From Zerene cesonia (lineage: Eukaryota; Arthropoda; Insecta; Lepidoptera; Pieridae): a stretch of DNA of 64,000 bases. How positions within the stretch are numbered: the first letter of the stretch is position 1; the number at the start of each line of letters is the position of its first letter. Shown here one piece after another: positions 34,735-45,475 of the stretch. The notes below the pieces were generated by a model. That model was not told where the DNA came from. It made no database searches and saw only the letters and a program-made list of their open reading frames with translations. The position numbers and the translations under genes are program-made. The DNA lies in the NCBI RefSeq assembly GCF_012273895.1, contig NC_052106.1, positions 2,542,001-2,606,000 of the forward strand, given 5' to 3'.

Positions 34735-37700
34735 ATGGAGGATCTCAATTTGACAGAAACCGAGATGAGATATTTCGGTGATTTGTTTTTATGTTGCGAT
34801 GAGGAATCCAACGGGAAAATACCGATTCTTAAAGCCACAGAACTTTTTAGATCATCGAATATACCTAATGATGTACTAAGACAGGTAAGTAGAATCTGGT
34901 TGAGGAAAACTTTACAATATAAAATACGAACTAACTAAAAATGTTCTAAATACTTTTCAGATCATGGATATGAGTGTGTCGCCTAATAGTAGTTCATCTT
35001 TAAATCACATGAATAGAAAGCAATTTTATTCGGCCTTAAAACTTATAGCAGCCCATCAAACTAACATGGCATTGAAACCTGAACTTTTATCAACACCTCT
35101 AGACCTTCCTTTGCCACGGTTCACATGGGCCCTTAACTCGGATGCAAATGCAGACCTAATACAGCTATCCAACTCTCCTAAAGAGCAGCACATTTCGAAA
35201 AGGGAAAGAAATTTTGTTGAGAGGAATCTAGGTGCATATGAACCAATAAGAGTGTCACTGAATTTGTCTGATAGTGATGTTCCTCAAACTTTATCACATG
35301 ATGCTACAGAAGCATTGAGTACCGACTCTGAAATTGAATCAGAAACCATGTCACAAAGGAGTGGTTCTTGTGAGGTAAGTTTCCATTGTAATCTTGATTG
35401 ACAAAATAAGAATAATTTTACAGCGTAGTAAAGCTTAAAAACAATTGAATCAAAAGTATTTTTCATTGAACTCTTTCGTTAGTATTAATATTTATTGCTT
35501 CTGAAGTTCATTAACAAAATTAGCTTTGGGCCGTTACCCAGACAACATTAGTATTATGTTCTCTCGGGCCATAATCTATCTGCATACTAAACTTCAATCA
35601 AACTAGTTTACTAGATATTGTTTTTAAAAGTACAAACACCTTCAGATCCAACTTCATCAGTATATTTAAAAATTGTTAAATTGATTGGATACATCCCCAT
35701 AAGTGGCTCATAAGTTATCTGTGTCGGGTTGTACCCATCTAATAGAAGTTTTCATAATGGAGACGCACCCCTGAGAAATTTAACCACTACCAAACTAAAA
35801 TAAACAAAAATAAAATGAAGATACTTATTTATAATATAACCTTTAACGGTATAAAGGTATTTCATTGGAAGGATGAAAATGTTTCCTATATTTTGGCATC
35901 CTCTTGACAATATGTCCAATTTATAGCATTATTTAATTTTAATTTGAACCATAATAAAAACATTCTACGATAATAAGAATATATAATAAGAAACTAAATG
36001 CAAAATTTATCAAGACAGTATTGAACAATACTTTTACTTTTGTATCTATAAAGAATGATTCAATAAATACAAAGTTACATATTTATATAATTTTATATAT
36101 AGTATATCTTAGATATAAGATGACAAAAAAAACTGTTGCTGTATGAACATTTAATTTCATTATTTGAAAGTATTCACTATTGAAATCATCTTAAAGTTTT
36201 ACTTATTTGTTAAATATATTTAAATGCTCAGTCTTGTATACCTATTTACAAACCTTATCTATACCTTTATGTTTGTAATGCTCTTGATAACTGTAAATGT
36301 ATAACAGGCCTTTAATGCCTGAATATAATAATTTAAAGAATTGTTATCATTGAGGTTAATTATTAGTTGCTTCAGTGATAAGGACTTTTTATTTTTTTTT
36401 ATTGGTGTACTCATAAATCACTAGCATCAACCATTTAATTTGAATATGTCAATGATATTATTATTTAGTATAATGTATCATATAAATTTACCTGTGGTTC
36501 TCCACAGGTTGGCCCAAAGTACATATACAGGGTGATTTTTGTTTAATATTTTTTTAGCGATAGCTATTTTTAACATTGTTTGTGTGTTTATTTTTTGAAT
36601 TTTTAAATAGAATAAAATAATGAATAGAATAAATTCATGCTGGTCTTCTGTGGGGGTGTGGTACTTCCCTGGTGGGAGCTGGCCCAATTTGTGCCGAAGT
36701 GTGCTTGGCTACTACAATAAACCTTTTTTTTATTTCAATAAATTAATGTTTTCATGTGTCCAACTTCAGAGACGGGCGAAAACTGGATCCCCATGGAGTA
36801 CAGCGAGTGAAAGTCCCACTCCAACTAACAGTGTCGCAGAAAGAGTCCACCCAGTTTGGGAGCATAGTGCGACTGGTAGAGGTGTATGGCCTACCAACAC
36901 AGCTGAGGAACATACAAGACTTTTAGGTAAACTCATTTTCTGAATTAGGTTTTAGTAATGAAACACTTAGCTTTGCATATTATGTTAAGAAATTGTGCAA
37001 ATAGAAATTTTACTACTAAAAGTGATTCATATTATGACTCATCTGATTTGTCTTAATAATGTATGATTGAACTATAATTTCCCCTTCTTATACAGCCACA
37101 ATGTTGTTTGTTTCTCAACGGCAATGTAGATTATATACCAACATCCTTGGTAAAGGCACTACAAACTAATGGGAACTGCAACAATGCCCTGAATCCAACT
37201 AGTATATGTGATATTTATAAGAATGTATGGATGTATGTTTGCTACCCTTCAAATGCAATGCAAAAACCACTGAACAAATTTTTATGATACTTGATTTTAA
37301 TAAAGCGTATGAGCCTGAATAAAGAATATGATATTGGCCTCCAGCTCCCTCACTCACCGAACGAAACCCAGCAGAATGCTCTTTCACGTCGGTCTTCTGT
37401 GGGGGTGTGGTATTTCCCAGGTGCGAACTGGCCCAATTCGTGCCGAAGCGTGCTCGACTACCACATACAAAAATCATCTTAATCTAAAAACTTGAAATCT
37501 ATTACATTATTGTATCGAAAATATAGTACCCTATATAATAGTCTCATGAAAGAATGTCAATGATGTTCTATACAACTAATTAAAGTATTTGTCATTTTTA
37601 TGCATCAAGATTTTTGATGCCTCAATGACTCTAAATAAACAACTAATCTGCATGCTTTACTTTTTCTTAAACATATTCAATTCATGTAATTTTCTGGTGC

Positions 37701-40700
37701 TCAAATAGTTATTTAGGTATTTGGGTATTAATAAATCAAATACAAAAATTTATCTGGAGTAATCCTTCGATTGATCCATAAAACAATATTAGTTTATTAA
37801 TATAGAAGTAAGGATAAATATGCAACTAATATATATATTTTTTTGTAAGATATGATTATATAATGTCCTTCTTGACACTAACAGAATAGACTTGGCCAAA
37901 TATGCCAAAGATGATCTCATTTCTTGCCAAATGGATCCAATTATAGTTCATTAATTTTGTTTCTTAAAATCATCCTATGCTACATTAGCTAATTCATAGT
38001 ATATACAAGTCCAATAAAAGTGTTTTTGGCATCTCTCTCAATTGGACGAAAAATGTATTAACTAAAAAAGAACTTCCACAAACTTTAAGGCTTATTGTGG
38101 ATGCATTGTTAAACCAAATTAATTATTGAATAGTCACAATATGACCTTGGAGACTATTTACTATTTATAATTCGATTAATTAGAATCACAATGCATATTA
38201 ATGGATAAAAACAATTAGAAATTGTTCCATTCATTATGTAATCACAATGGCTATTAATTCTGTACACACTTTTACAACAGTGTTCTTTTCAATTAATTTC
38301 ACATTAAATTTTATTATAATATGTATATAAGAAATAAAATTTATCCTCTTTTTTAATAAGTTTTATTGTTGCAATTTTTTTTTATTGTTATTAATTTGGT
38401 ATATAAATTTTACGACGTTTTTGAGAATGTTTAATGATTATAGATAATTCTTTTCAACAAAACGTTATTCTGTATGTTTACGTATTAAGTAAACGCACAA
38501 AATGCCATAAATTATAATACATGGATAATTCAATTTCTTATAATGCTTGATAGATGGTGTGGAAAATTACATGTGTGTAGGAAAATTTTTAATATGACGA
38601 TTTCCTATAATAAAGAAGCAAAAAAAAAACAAGTAATGAAATGGTGATGATTTAATTTCATCTGCATTATTCTTTAGTGTCGAATTAAAATTATATTTAT
38701 TTGGTAAACAATGCTTCATGTGTACAATTCTCGTTGAGGCACTGAAGAAGAGTCATCGGACCGTCACTCGTCGGAGGACGAGGCGGAGGCGGAGGGCGAC
38801 GTGTTCGCCATCAGCGAGGCGCAGGCGCGGCATTACGCGTCGCAGTTTGCGCAATTGAGGCCTGAACGGGGCCTGCTGTCTGGACCTACTGCTCGGTAAA
38901 CGAAAAAACTTGAAATATTTAAAAATTTTCAGCTATCTGCTTAGTTTTTATTTATTGTCATAACTAATAAAATAAATGAATCAAATGGCCATATTTTCTA
39001 CTTTTTCAGAATTCTGTGGCTTTATTCCTTTTTTTTTTGAGTTTAAAAGTATCTAATCTATCTATATATATATTTAACATGCGAAATAAATTATTATCGC
39101 TAAAATTAATGAGGTTTGTTTATTCTCTTACAGATTGTTCTTTGAGAAATCTCGTCTACCAGTTCCAGATTTGCGTAAAATTTGGCAATTATCCGACATT
39201 ACCAAAGATGGAATGTTAACCTTGGAAGAATTTAGCATAGCGATGCATCTCATAGTATTGAGACGAAACAATATACCAGTGCCAGATGTGTTGCCGGCTT
39301 GTTTAGTGCCCAAGGTGGACTCGCATTTCTCGCAACAAGCAGTAACTACGGACCTCGTTGATTTAGGCGCTGATATGTTTAATTCAGGTACTTCCGCTGA
39401 TTTCAATTTCGCACCAAAACCAGAAACTAATGACCCCTACGAGAGCAAACCAGTAAAGAAGGCAGAAGAGAGGCAACCTACTCTCTCGCCACCAAAACCT
39501 GAACCGCAAGTTAATAATAAGGAATGGACCAAGTTCGTCGACTCCCCAACGTTCAGCGTTTCTAGTCCTGGCCCCAAACCTGTGAATTTCGACTTCCACA
39601 AATCGGCTCTGGAAAGAGATCCCAAAATTTTTCATCCGGTCGCTTTGAGGGTTACGCCAGAAGCGAACACTCTTCCCCACGAGGCTGAGTTGCGTTCGAG
39701 CACGTCTCCGCGCCGCGATGACATTGCCCACGCTTTCGAGCTGACAAGTCCGAAACGAGTCAGTTCTCAGAACGAACAACCGTCAAATGGAAATTCAGAG
39801 ATCAAATCCATCCAGCGTCCGCAACCCAAGAAGCCCGTGAAGAGTGTTGGGGTTCTGCCGCCACCTCCAGCTCGGGAGTCGTCCGTGCACGCCGAGGAAG
39901 GCCCCCAATCCCTTCAATATGCGCCCAAGAAGGACCCACCGCCGCCGCCTCCCCCCCGACCGATACGGAACCACACCCGTTCCAGCTCGTTGGATTTGAA
40001 CAGATTCAAAGGGGCCGCGCCGCCCCCCCAACCGCCGCCGAGAATGTCTCCATCCGCCACGTCACCGCCGTCGAGGCGCCTGGTGAACCAGAAGAGCGAG
40101 GGCGAGCCGGCGTTCCCGCCGGACGCGTTCGCGCCGCGGNNNNNNNNNNNNNNNNNNNNNNNNNNNNNNNNNNNNNNNNNNNNNNNNNNNNNNNNNNNNN
40201 NNNNNNNNNNNNNNNNNNNNNNNNNNNNNNNNNNNNNNNNNNNNNNNNNNNNNNNNNNNNNNNNNNNNNNNNNNNNNNNNNNNNNNNNNNNNNNNNNNNN
40301 NNNNNNNNNNNNNNNNNNNNNNNNNNNNNNNNNNNNNNNNNNNNNNNNNNNNNNNNNNNNNNNNNNNNNNNNNNNNNNNNNNNNNNNNNNNNNNNNNNNN
40401 NNNNNNNNNNNNNNNNNNNNNNNNNNNNNNNNNNNNNNNNNNNNNNNNNNNNNNNNNNNNNNNNNNNNNNNNNNNNNNNNNNNNNNNNNNNNNNNNNNNN
40501 NNNNNNNNNNNNNNNNNNNNNNNNNNNNNNNNNNNNNNNNNNNNNNNNNNNNNNNNNNNNNNNNNNNNNNNNNNNNNNNNNNNNNNNNNNNNNNNNNNNN
40601 NNNNNNNNNNNNNNNNNNNNNNNNNNNNNNNNNNNNNNNNNNNNNNNNNNNNNNNNNNNNNNNNNNNNNNNNNNNNNNNNNNNNNNNNNNNNNNNNNNNN

Positions 40701-41468
40701 NNNNNNNNNNNNNNNNNNNNNNNNNNNNNNNNNNNNNNNNNNNNNNNNNNNNNNNNNNNNNNNNNNNNNNNNNNNNNNNNNNNNNNNNNNNNNNNNNNNN
40801 NNNNNNNNNNNNNNNNNNNNNNNNNNNNNNNNNNNNNNNNNNNNNNNNNNNNNNNNNNNNNNNNNNNNNNNNNNNNNNNNNNNNNNNNNNNNNNNNNNNN
40901 NNNNNNNNNNNNNNNNNNNNNNNNNNNNNNNNNNNNNNNNNNNNNNNNNNNNNNNNNNNNNNNNNNNNNNNNNNNNNNNNNNNNNNNNNNNNNNNNNNNN
41001 NNNNNNNNNNNNNNNNNNNNNNNNNNNNNNNNNNNNNNNNNNNNNNNNNNNNNNNNNNNNNNNNNNNNNNNNNNNNNNNNNNNNNNNNNNNNNNNNNNNN
41101 NNNNNNNNNNNNNNNNNNNNNNNNNNNNNNNNNNNNNNNCGCCGTCGAGGCGCCTGGTGAACCAGAAGAGCGAGGGCGAGCCGGCGTTCCCGCCGGACGC
41201 GTTCGCGCCGCGGGAGTACCGGGAGTACGAGGGCGAGGGGTTCGGGTACAACAGGGAGGACGCGCCTAAGATGCACGGCGCGTTCGAGGTGTACCGCAAG
41301 CCGTCCAGGGAGTCGTCGTGCGAGGCGGACCCGGACGTGAAGGCGCTGCAGGAGCAGAACGCGGTGCTGCACCGCGTGTGCCGCGCGCTGTGCGCCGAGC
41401 TCGCCGACGTGCAGCGCGAGCGCGAGGGCCTGCGCGTGCGCCTCGACGCGCACTCCACCCCCGTCTAG
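34735..41468 (+). CDS. Reps: RalBP1-associated EH-domain protein (REPS family), interrupted by an assembly gap
   Basis: Endocytic adaptor: EH domains bind NPF-type ligands and the C-terminus of REPS proteins binds RalBP1/RLIP. Exons are 34735-34884, 34961-35374, 36770-36926, 38739-38895 and 39134-41468. Phases match. The N-terminus (MEDLNLTETEMRYFGDLF) is the first, degenerate EH domain. The second EH domain spans about residues 263-345, with the EF-hand loop DITKDGMLTLEE at 314-325. Then come a Ser/Pro-rich region, a polyproline run before RPIRNHTRSSSLDLNRF (a conserved REPS motif) and a C-terminal coiled coil. The last exon contains 1000 N (40140-41139), with the same 74 bp on both sides. 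Removing one copy plus the Ns keeps the frame and gives about 712 aa, close to vertebrate REPS1. The exon 4 acceptor (GTTGAG, 38733-38738) is weak but the frame requires it. DNA around exon 4 and the 3' end is strikingly GC-rich. Confidence 0.92.
35375..36769. other. REPS intron 2
   Basis: AT-rich intron. It carries part of an interspersed repeat (about 36635-36712) shortly before exon 3. Nothing else was recognised. Confidence 0.65.
36635..36712. repeat. Interspersed repeat, GGTCTTCTGTGGGGGTGTGG family, copy 1
   Basis: GGTCTTCTGTGGGGGTGTGG and GCTGGCCCAATT, then TGCCGAAG(T/C)GTGCT, are shared with the copy at 37305-37470. This is common wording in lepidopteran repeats; class uncertain. Confidence 0.6.
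36927..38738. other. REPS intron 3
   Basis: AT-rich intron with a probable 5' Helitron-like fragment at 37206-37297 and the interspersed repeat at 37305-37470. No exon was recognised. Confidence 0.65.
37305..37470. repeat. Interspersed repeat, GGTCTTCTGTGGGGGTGTGG family, copy 2
   Basis: A longer copy of the repeat at 36635-36712. It adds CTCCAGCTCCCTCACTCACC and AACGAAACCCAGCAGAATGC upstream of the shared block. Confidence 0.6.
40066..40139 (+). repeat. 74-bp sequence duplicated across the gap, left copy
   Basis: Identical to 41140-41213. It encodes SRRLVNQKSEGEPAFPPD and the flanking residues of REPS. Most likely these are overlapping contig ends that were not merged. Confidence 0.9.
40140..41139. 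other. Assembly gap of exactly 1000 N
   Basis: A round-number run of N, so its length is a placeholder and not a measurement. Confidence 0.99.
41140..41213 (+). repeat. 74-bp sequence duplicated across the gap, right copy
   Basis: Exact copy of 40066-40139 beginning at the first base after the gap. Confidence 0.9.
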
Positions 41469-42850
41469 TCACTGCGGGCCCTTTGCCTGCCTATTTATTG
41501 TCCTCTGTCTGTACATAGACATATTCCATGTAATCATTTAATCGATATAGGTAATCTCATATTATTTTGTTTGTATTACGATCGTATTTATGTTAGATTT
41601 TATTGTTGTACTTGATGTCGCTACGGACCTAAATGATTAATTTGTGTCAGTTTCGGTTTGATGTTTCATTCGATATTTGGATTTTTCAATTCTGCACAGC
41701 TATTTATATGAAGAGGCTATTTTAAATAATAATAACTAACGAGCACTATTTAAATTAATGACAAAAAATTGCGAAACTTCCAGATGTACTTTCTACTATT
41801 TATTGAATCGGAGTATCATGTGCTTACCTATATACTTTTTCATATAACTGTCGCTCTAAATTTGGCCATCAGTAATGTCCACCAAAATATATTAATTTTA
41901 TCTTTGTGATAGTTAGTGAATTCGGTTCGATAAAATCTACCTCAAAATTTTTCAATAACGAGATTAATCTTTCAGCTAAAGCTATGCCAATGTAGACGGA
42001 TATTTAAATATTAACTGTTAAGAGTATTTTATTACAATTAGTACAATGGATATAGTAATTCTGTGAAATAACTTAATATTTTTTTGAAATATAAATATTG
42101 TCACGAATAATTTGTAGCCATAAAGTATGAAGCATAAGCATAAAGCATTTATTTAAAATTTGACAATTCGACAGTACAATACTGTAAATGTATTCGTAAT
42201 GATTAATTTATGGTCTTACACTGAGATCGAGGTAGAACCGCTTGCATTGCATTCCTTTTTTTATATAAACGCTTTATGAAAATATAAAATTAAAATCTAA
42301 AAAAATGAATTAGATTTCGCTATTTGTGAATGTTGTATATTATAAAATAACATAGGTGTTGTATAAATGGAACGGACTAAGGAAAGCTAAAAACTATGTG
42401 ATGTGTTTTACACAAGATTGTTATTTTAAGTAGATAGATAATATTTGTCATCTAAAAAGTTTTAAAATTTTGAAGCTGGCAACATTTTATGCTATCCTTG
42501 CTAGCGATTGTTAGCTTAAGTATATAAAAATAGTTTATAGTGATGAAGTGTGAACATGAGTTGTAACTTGTATAATATAATAAGGTTATTATAAAAGCAA
42601 ATTTGTTTGAAATGTACACCATCTTCGTGTAAATACATACTTTTATTTTTTCCGAATGCGTTGTCATTTGTATCTTAAAGCTTTATTACACACAAATCTA
42701 TATTTCGGTCCAATTTTTGTAATAATTAGTATTCACCATTATATTTACCTATTTATGTTTCGTATAAAATATACAGTAATGCATATTATTATAGTAGTTA
42801 AACTATGTATAATAAAATTATTTGAAAATTAACCAATTGTATTTTTATTT
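41469..42850 (+). other. Probable 3' UTR of REPS
   Basis: AT-rich sequence after the REPS stop (TAG, 41466-41468). AATAAA at 42811-42816 is a plausible poly(A) signal, which would give a 3' UTR of about 1.35 kb. Earlier sites may also be used. Confidence 0.45.
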
Positions 42851-44134
42851 AATTAAAAAAGAACGCTTTTTTAACATTTATTTATTTTAGAAAACAAAAA
42901 GAAAATGGTTCGTTTTGTTTAATATAGTTTTTTTGTTAGCTTCACTTAATAAAAAATCGGTAACTTTACTTATTTTCAACAAATGTCTTAAAAACGAAGG
43001 AGATTCTCTAATCAACTGTAAAATTATTGTTATTATTTATTTTGTTATTTGATAACATTCACGATTCGATTGCCGCGAATTTTTTTTTGTAATTAATAGA
43101 AAATTGTCATTTGGTTTCATTTTAGAATTTGACCCCCATTTTGTAACATATATTAGATAATTTTAAATGTAAACTGAGAACAGGAAAATACATATTTTTC
43201 ATTTATATTTTATACTAACGACGCTATCAACTCGATTAATAAAACGAAAAAGAAAATATTTTGTACAAATGATAAAAAAAAAATTACGTTGGACAACGTT
43301 TTATGTACAAAATAACCTCTCTAATATCATTGGTTGACGATAAATTGTTACGCTGTTATATTAACACTCCGAAGCAGAATATCTGTAGCGCGTTCAGCAT
43401 GAAACTATTATTGCTAATCTATATTCTATAAGGAAGAATATCTTTATGTACGAGTGTTAACAAATCAAATCCTAGTATTTTCTTGTGTTTTATTTTACAC
43501 GAGTATTATACATTTAGAAATTCAAACTTTTTAACGGATTTTGAACGCGAATCATTCATTACATTATTAACCCGACGTAAAGTGTTCGAAACGTCGGGCT
43601 AATAATATAATGAATAAATCGCGTTTAAAATCCGTTAAAAAGTTTTTAATTTCTAAATGTACAATACTCTAAAAAGTTTAAGGAGAGGTCGTTATTAGTA
43701 AATTTTCAGCTCATTGTTTATTATAATATATAAAGCATTTTGAAAAAAATACAAATATGTGTGCAGAAAAATAAAGACTACTGTAATTTCTTTAAAAATA
43801 AATCGCGATATCAGAAATAGAATAATTAAAAAAAAAAAAATTATAGAACACACACGGTGTGTCCGCCCGCACAGCTGGCTCGACTCTATGCACACGCGCA
43901 GCGTGGGCTCCCGCACCAGCGACAAAAGCGGTACGGCGAGATTGCCGCCGGTGCGGGAGACACGCTGAGCGTGTCATAGCCGCATCGCCGGATGAACAAA
44001 GGTTCTGGATCAGCAGTGAAATTGTTAATGTTATTCTTAATCTAATCTAAAATAAAAATGGTATATAAATTATTTTGTATTGATTAGATTTTACATAGGA
44101 ATACGTTTCTTTGTGTCTATGACTATTATATACT
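42851..44134. other. Spacer between REPS and fz4
   Basis: AT-rich apart from a GC-rich island at 43858-43975. It contains the long inverted repeat at 43501-43669. No gene could be assigned. Confidence 0.45.
43501..43669. mobile_element. Long imperfect inverted repeat, foldback/MITE-like
   Basis: About 77-bp arms (43501-43577 and 43592-43669) differ at only a handful of positions. Both include the TTTTTAACGGATTTT core (inverted in the right arm) and meet at CCCGACG/CGTCGGG around the 14-nt centre TAAAGTGTTCGAAA. There is no coding capacity. The form is that of a foldback or MITE-type element. Confidence 0.7.
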
Positions 44135-44258
44135 ATAGCCTTCCTCAATATATGGGCTATCTAACACTGAAATAATTTTTCAAATCGGACCAGCAGTTCC
44201 TGAAATTAACACGTTCAAACAAACTTTAAACTCTTCAGCTTTATAATATTAGTATAGA
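44135..44258 (-). mobile_element. Helitron-like element fragment, third family
   Basis: Shares TCGGACCAGCAGTT-type core text and the ATTAGTATAGAC end with the copy at 27700-27858. The CTAG end is missing. Confidence 0.45.
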
Positions 44259-44329
44259 CGTTTCAAGTTTCTAACAACGAATTAAAAATCGGAAGTTAAA
44301 ACAGCCGCTTAACGAGGCTCCTAAGTTCC

Positions 44330-44570
44330 TGCAATACTATCATGCATACCTGCCACTTGCCTGCCAGACCTTTTTGTTTGTAGTTTGTAGTTTGTAGCGG
44401 CGCCCCCGCGCCCCGCGGTGCGAGTGACCGCTTGACGCCCCACCGTTCACGTTTCACAACGTCAAATGACGCGTTCCGTAACGGTTGTGTGTAGTGTTAT
44501 TGCAAACTTGCGCGAAATCTTTACGATGCAGTGAAAACTTTTTGTGAATTGTGACTGTGCTTTTTTCAAA
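44330..44570 (+). promoter_or_regulatory. GC/CpG-rich promoter and 5' UTR region of fz4
   Basis: An abrupt CpG-rich block (CGGCGCCCCCGCGCCCCGCG near 44399) lies just upstream of the Frizzled start codon. The leader before the ATG is open and has no AG acceptor close by, so transcription probably starts inside this block. Confidence 0.45.
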
Positions 44571-45475
44571 ATGATGTGTGTCTACGCGACAATTTTACTG
44601 ACTTTGGCTATGAACATTGCTTCGGAAGCCACGGTACGGATATGTGAACCTATCAAGGTAGCGATGTGCAAGAATATTGGTTATAATCAAACCGGGATGC
44701 CCAATCTGGCGAGGCATACCTTGCAAGCTGACGCCGATGTCACCCTTCAGACTTTCAGCCCTCTGGTTCAGTATGGGTGTTCGTCTCAGTTACATTTATT
44801 TTTATGCGCGGTTTACGTCCCAATGTGTACAGATAAGGTCGCTTTACCGATTGGACCATGTAGAGGGTTGTGCGAGAGTGTTTACGAAAGATGTTATCCT
44901 GTGCTCAGAGGATTCGGTTTCCCATGGCCCGCTGAGCTAGATTGTTCCCTCTTTCCTGTTGAAAACAACCACGAGCACATGTGCATGGAAGGTCCTGGCG
45001 AAAGAACTGTTTCTGGAACGATACCGCTGGATACCTCGAGCGCTAACAGTAGAAGTGCTTGTAGAAGGCTCATTAAGCCAAATAGTTGGATTTGGTTAAG
45101 GGGATCGAGCCGTTGTGCGCAGTATTGCGATGCGGAAGTTTTATGGGAGGCTGGGGAGAGCAAAGCTGCGGAAGTCTGGCTAGCTACATGGGCAGCGTTA
45201 AGTTTTGTTTGTACGTTGGCTGCGGTAGTGGCTCAATTGGCTTGCGGAGATCGGGGAGGTGCTGGTGAACGAGCCTTGGTTCTAGTGGCTTTGTGCAGAT
45301 GCGCAGCAGCAGCGGGTTGGGGCGTCAGGGCAGCGGCGGGTCGCACGGCCGCGGGCTGTGCTAAAGATTCCACATCGCCAACAAGAATGCTACTGGCACA
45401 CGATGGTCTGGCAAATCCTAACTGCGCTGTCGTCTTTCTACTTCTTTACTACTTTGGAATGGCAGCGTCTGTGTG
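44571..45475 (+). CDS. fz4: Frizzled-4-like Wnt receptor, first coding exon (partial)
   Basis: Seven-pass receptor for Wnt ligands at the plasma membrane. The visible 301 residues start at ATG 44571 (a second ATG follows at once). Signal peptide is residues 1-20. The cysteine-rich Wnt-binding domain is about 25-143, with the Frizzled pattern CEPI..MC, YGCSSQL, LCAVYVPMC, PIGPCRGLC, CYPVL and CSLFP, and an N-glycosylation site at N39. The wording MPNLARH, QYGCSSQLHLFLC and HEHMCMEGPGE is closest to FZD4 and not FZD1/2/7 or Smoothened. It is followed by a linker with two further cysteines, TM1 (AAEVWLATWAALSFVCTLAA), TM2 and the start of TM3 (NCAVVFLLLYYFGMAASVW). The exon ends in phase 2 at GTG TG before GTGAGT, within the conserved WW. 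The remaining helices and the KTxxxW motif were not found in the next 18.5 kb, so the gene continues past the window. Confidence 0.93.

Noticed and set aside
39914..41458. Long minus-strand frames opposite the REPS last exon
   Set aside because: They are antisense shadows of a GC-rich coding exon extended artificially by 1000 N.
43759..43968. Assignment of the GC-rich frame as the last exon of a Frizzled gene
   Set aside because: The tail has no KTxxxW motif or other diagnostic residue; the island is listed only as a finding.
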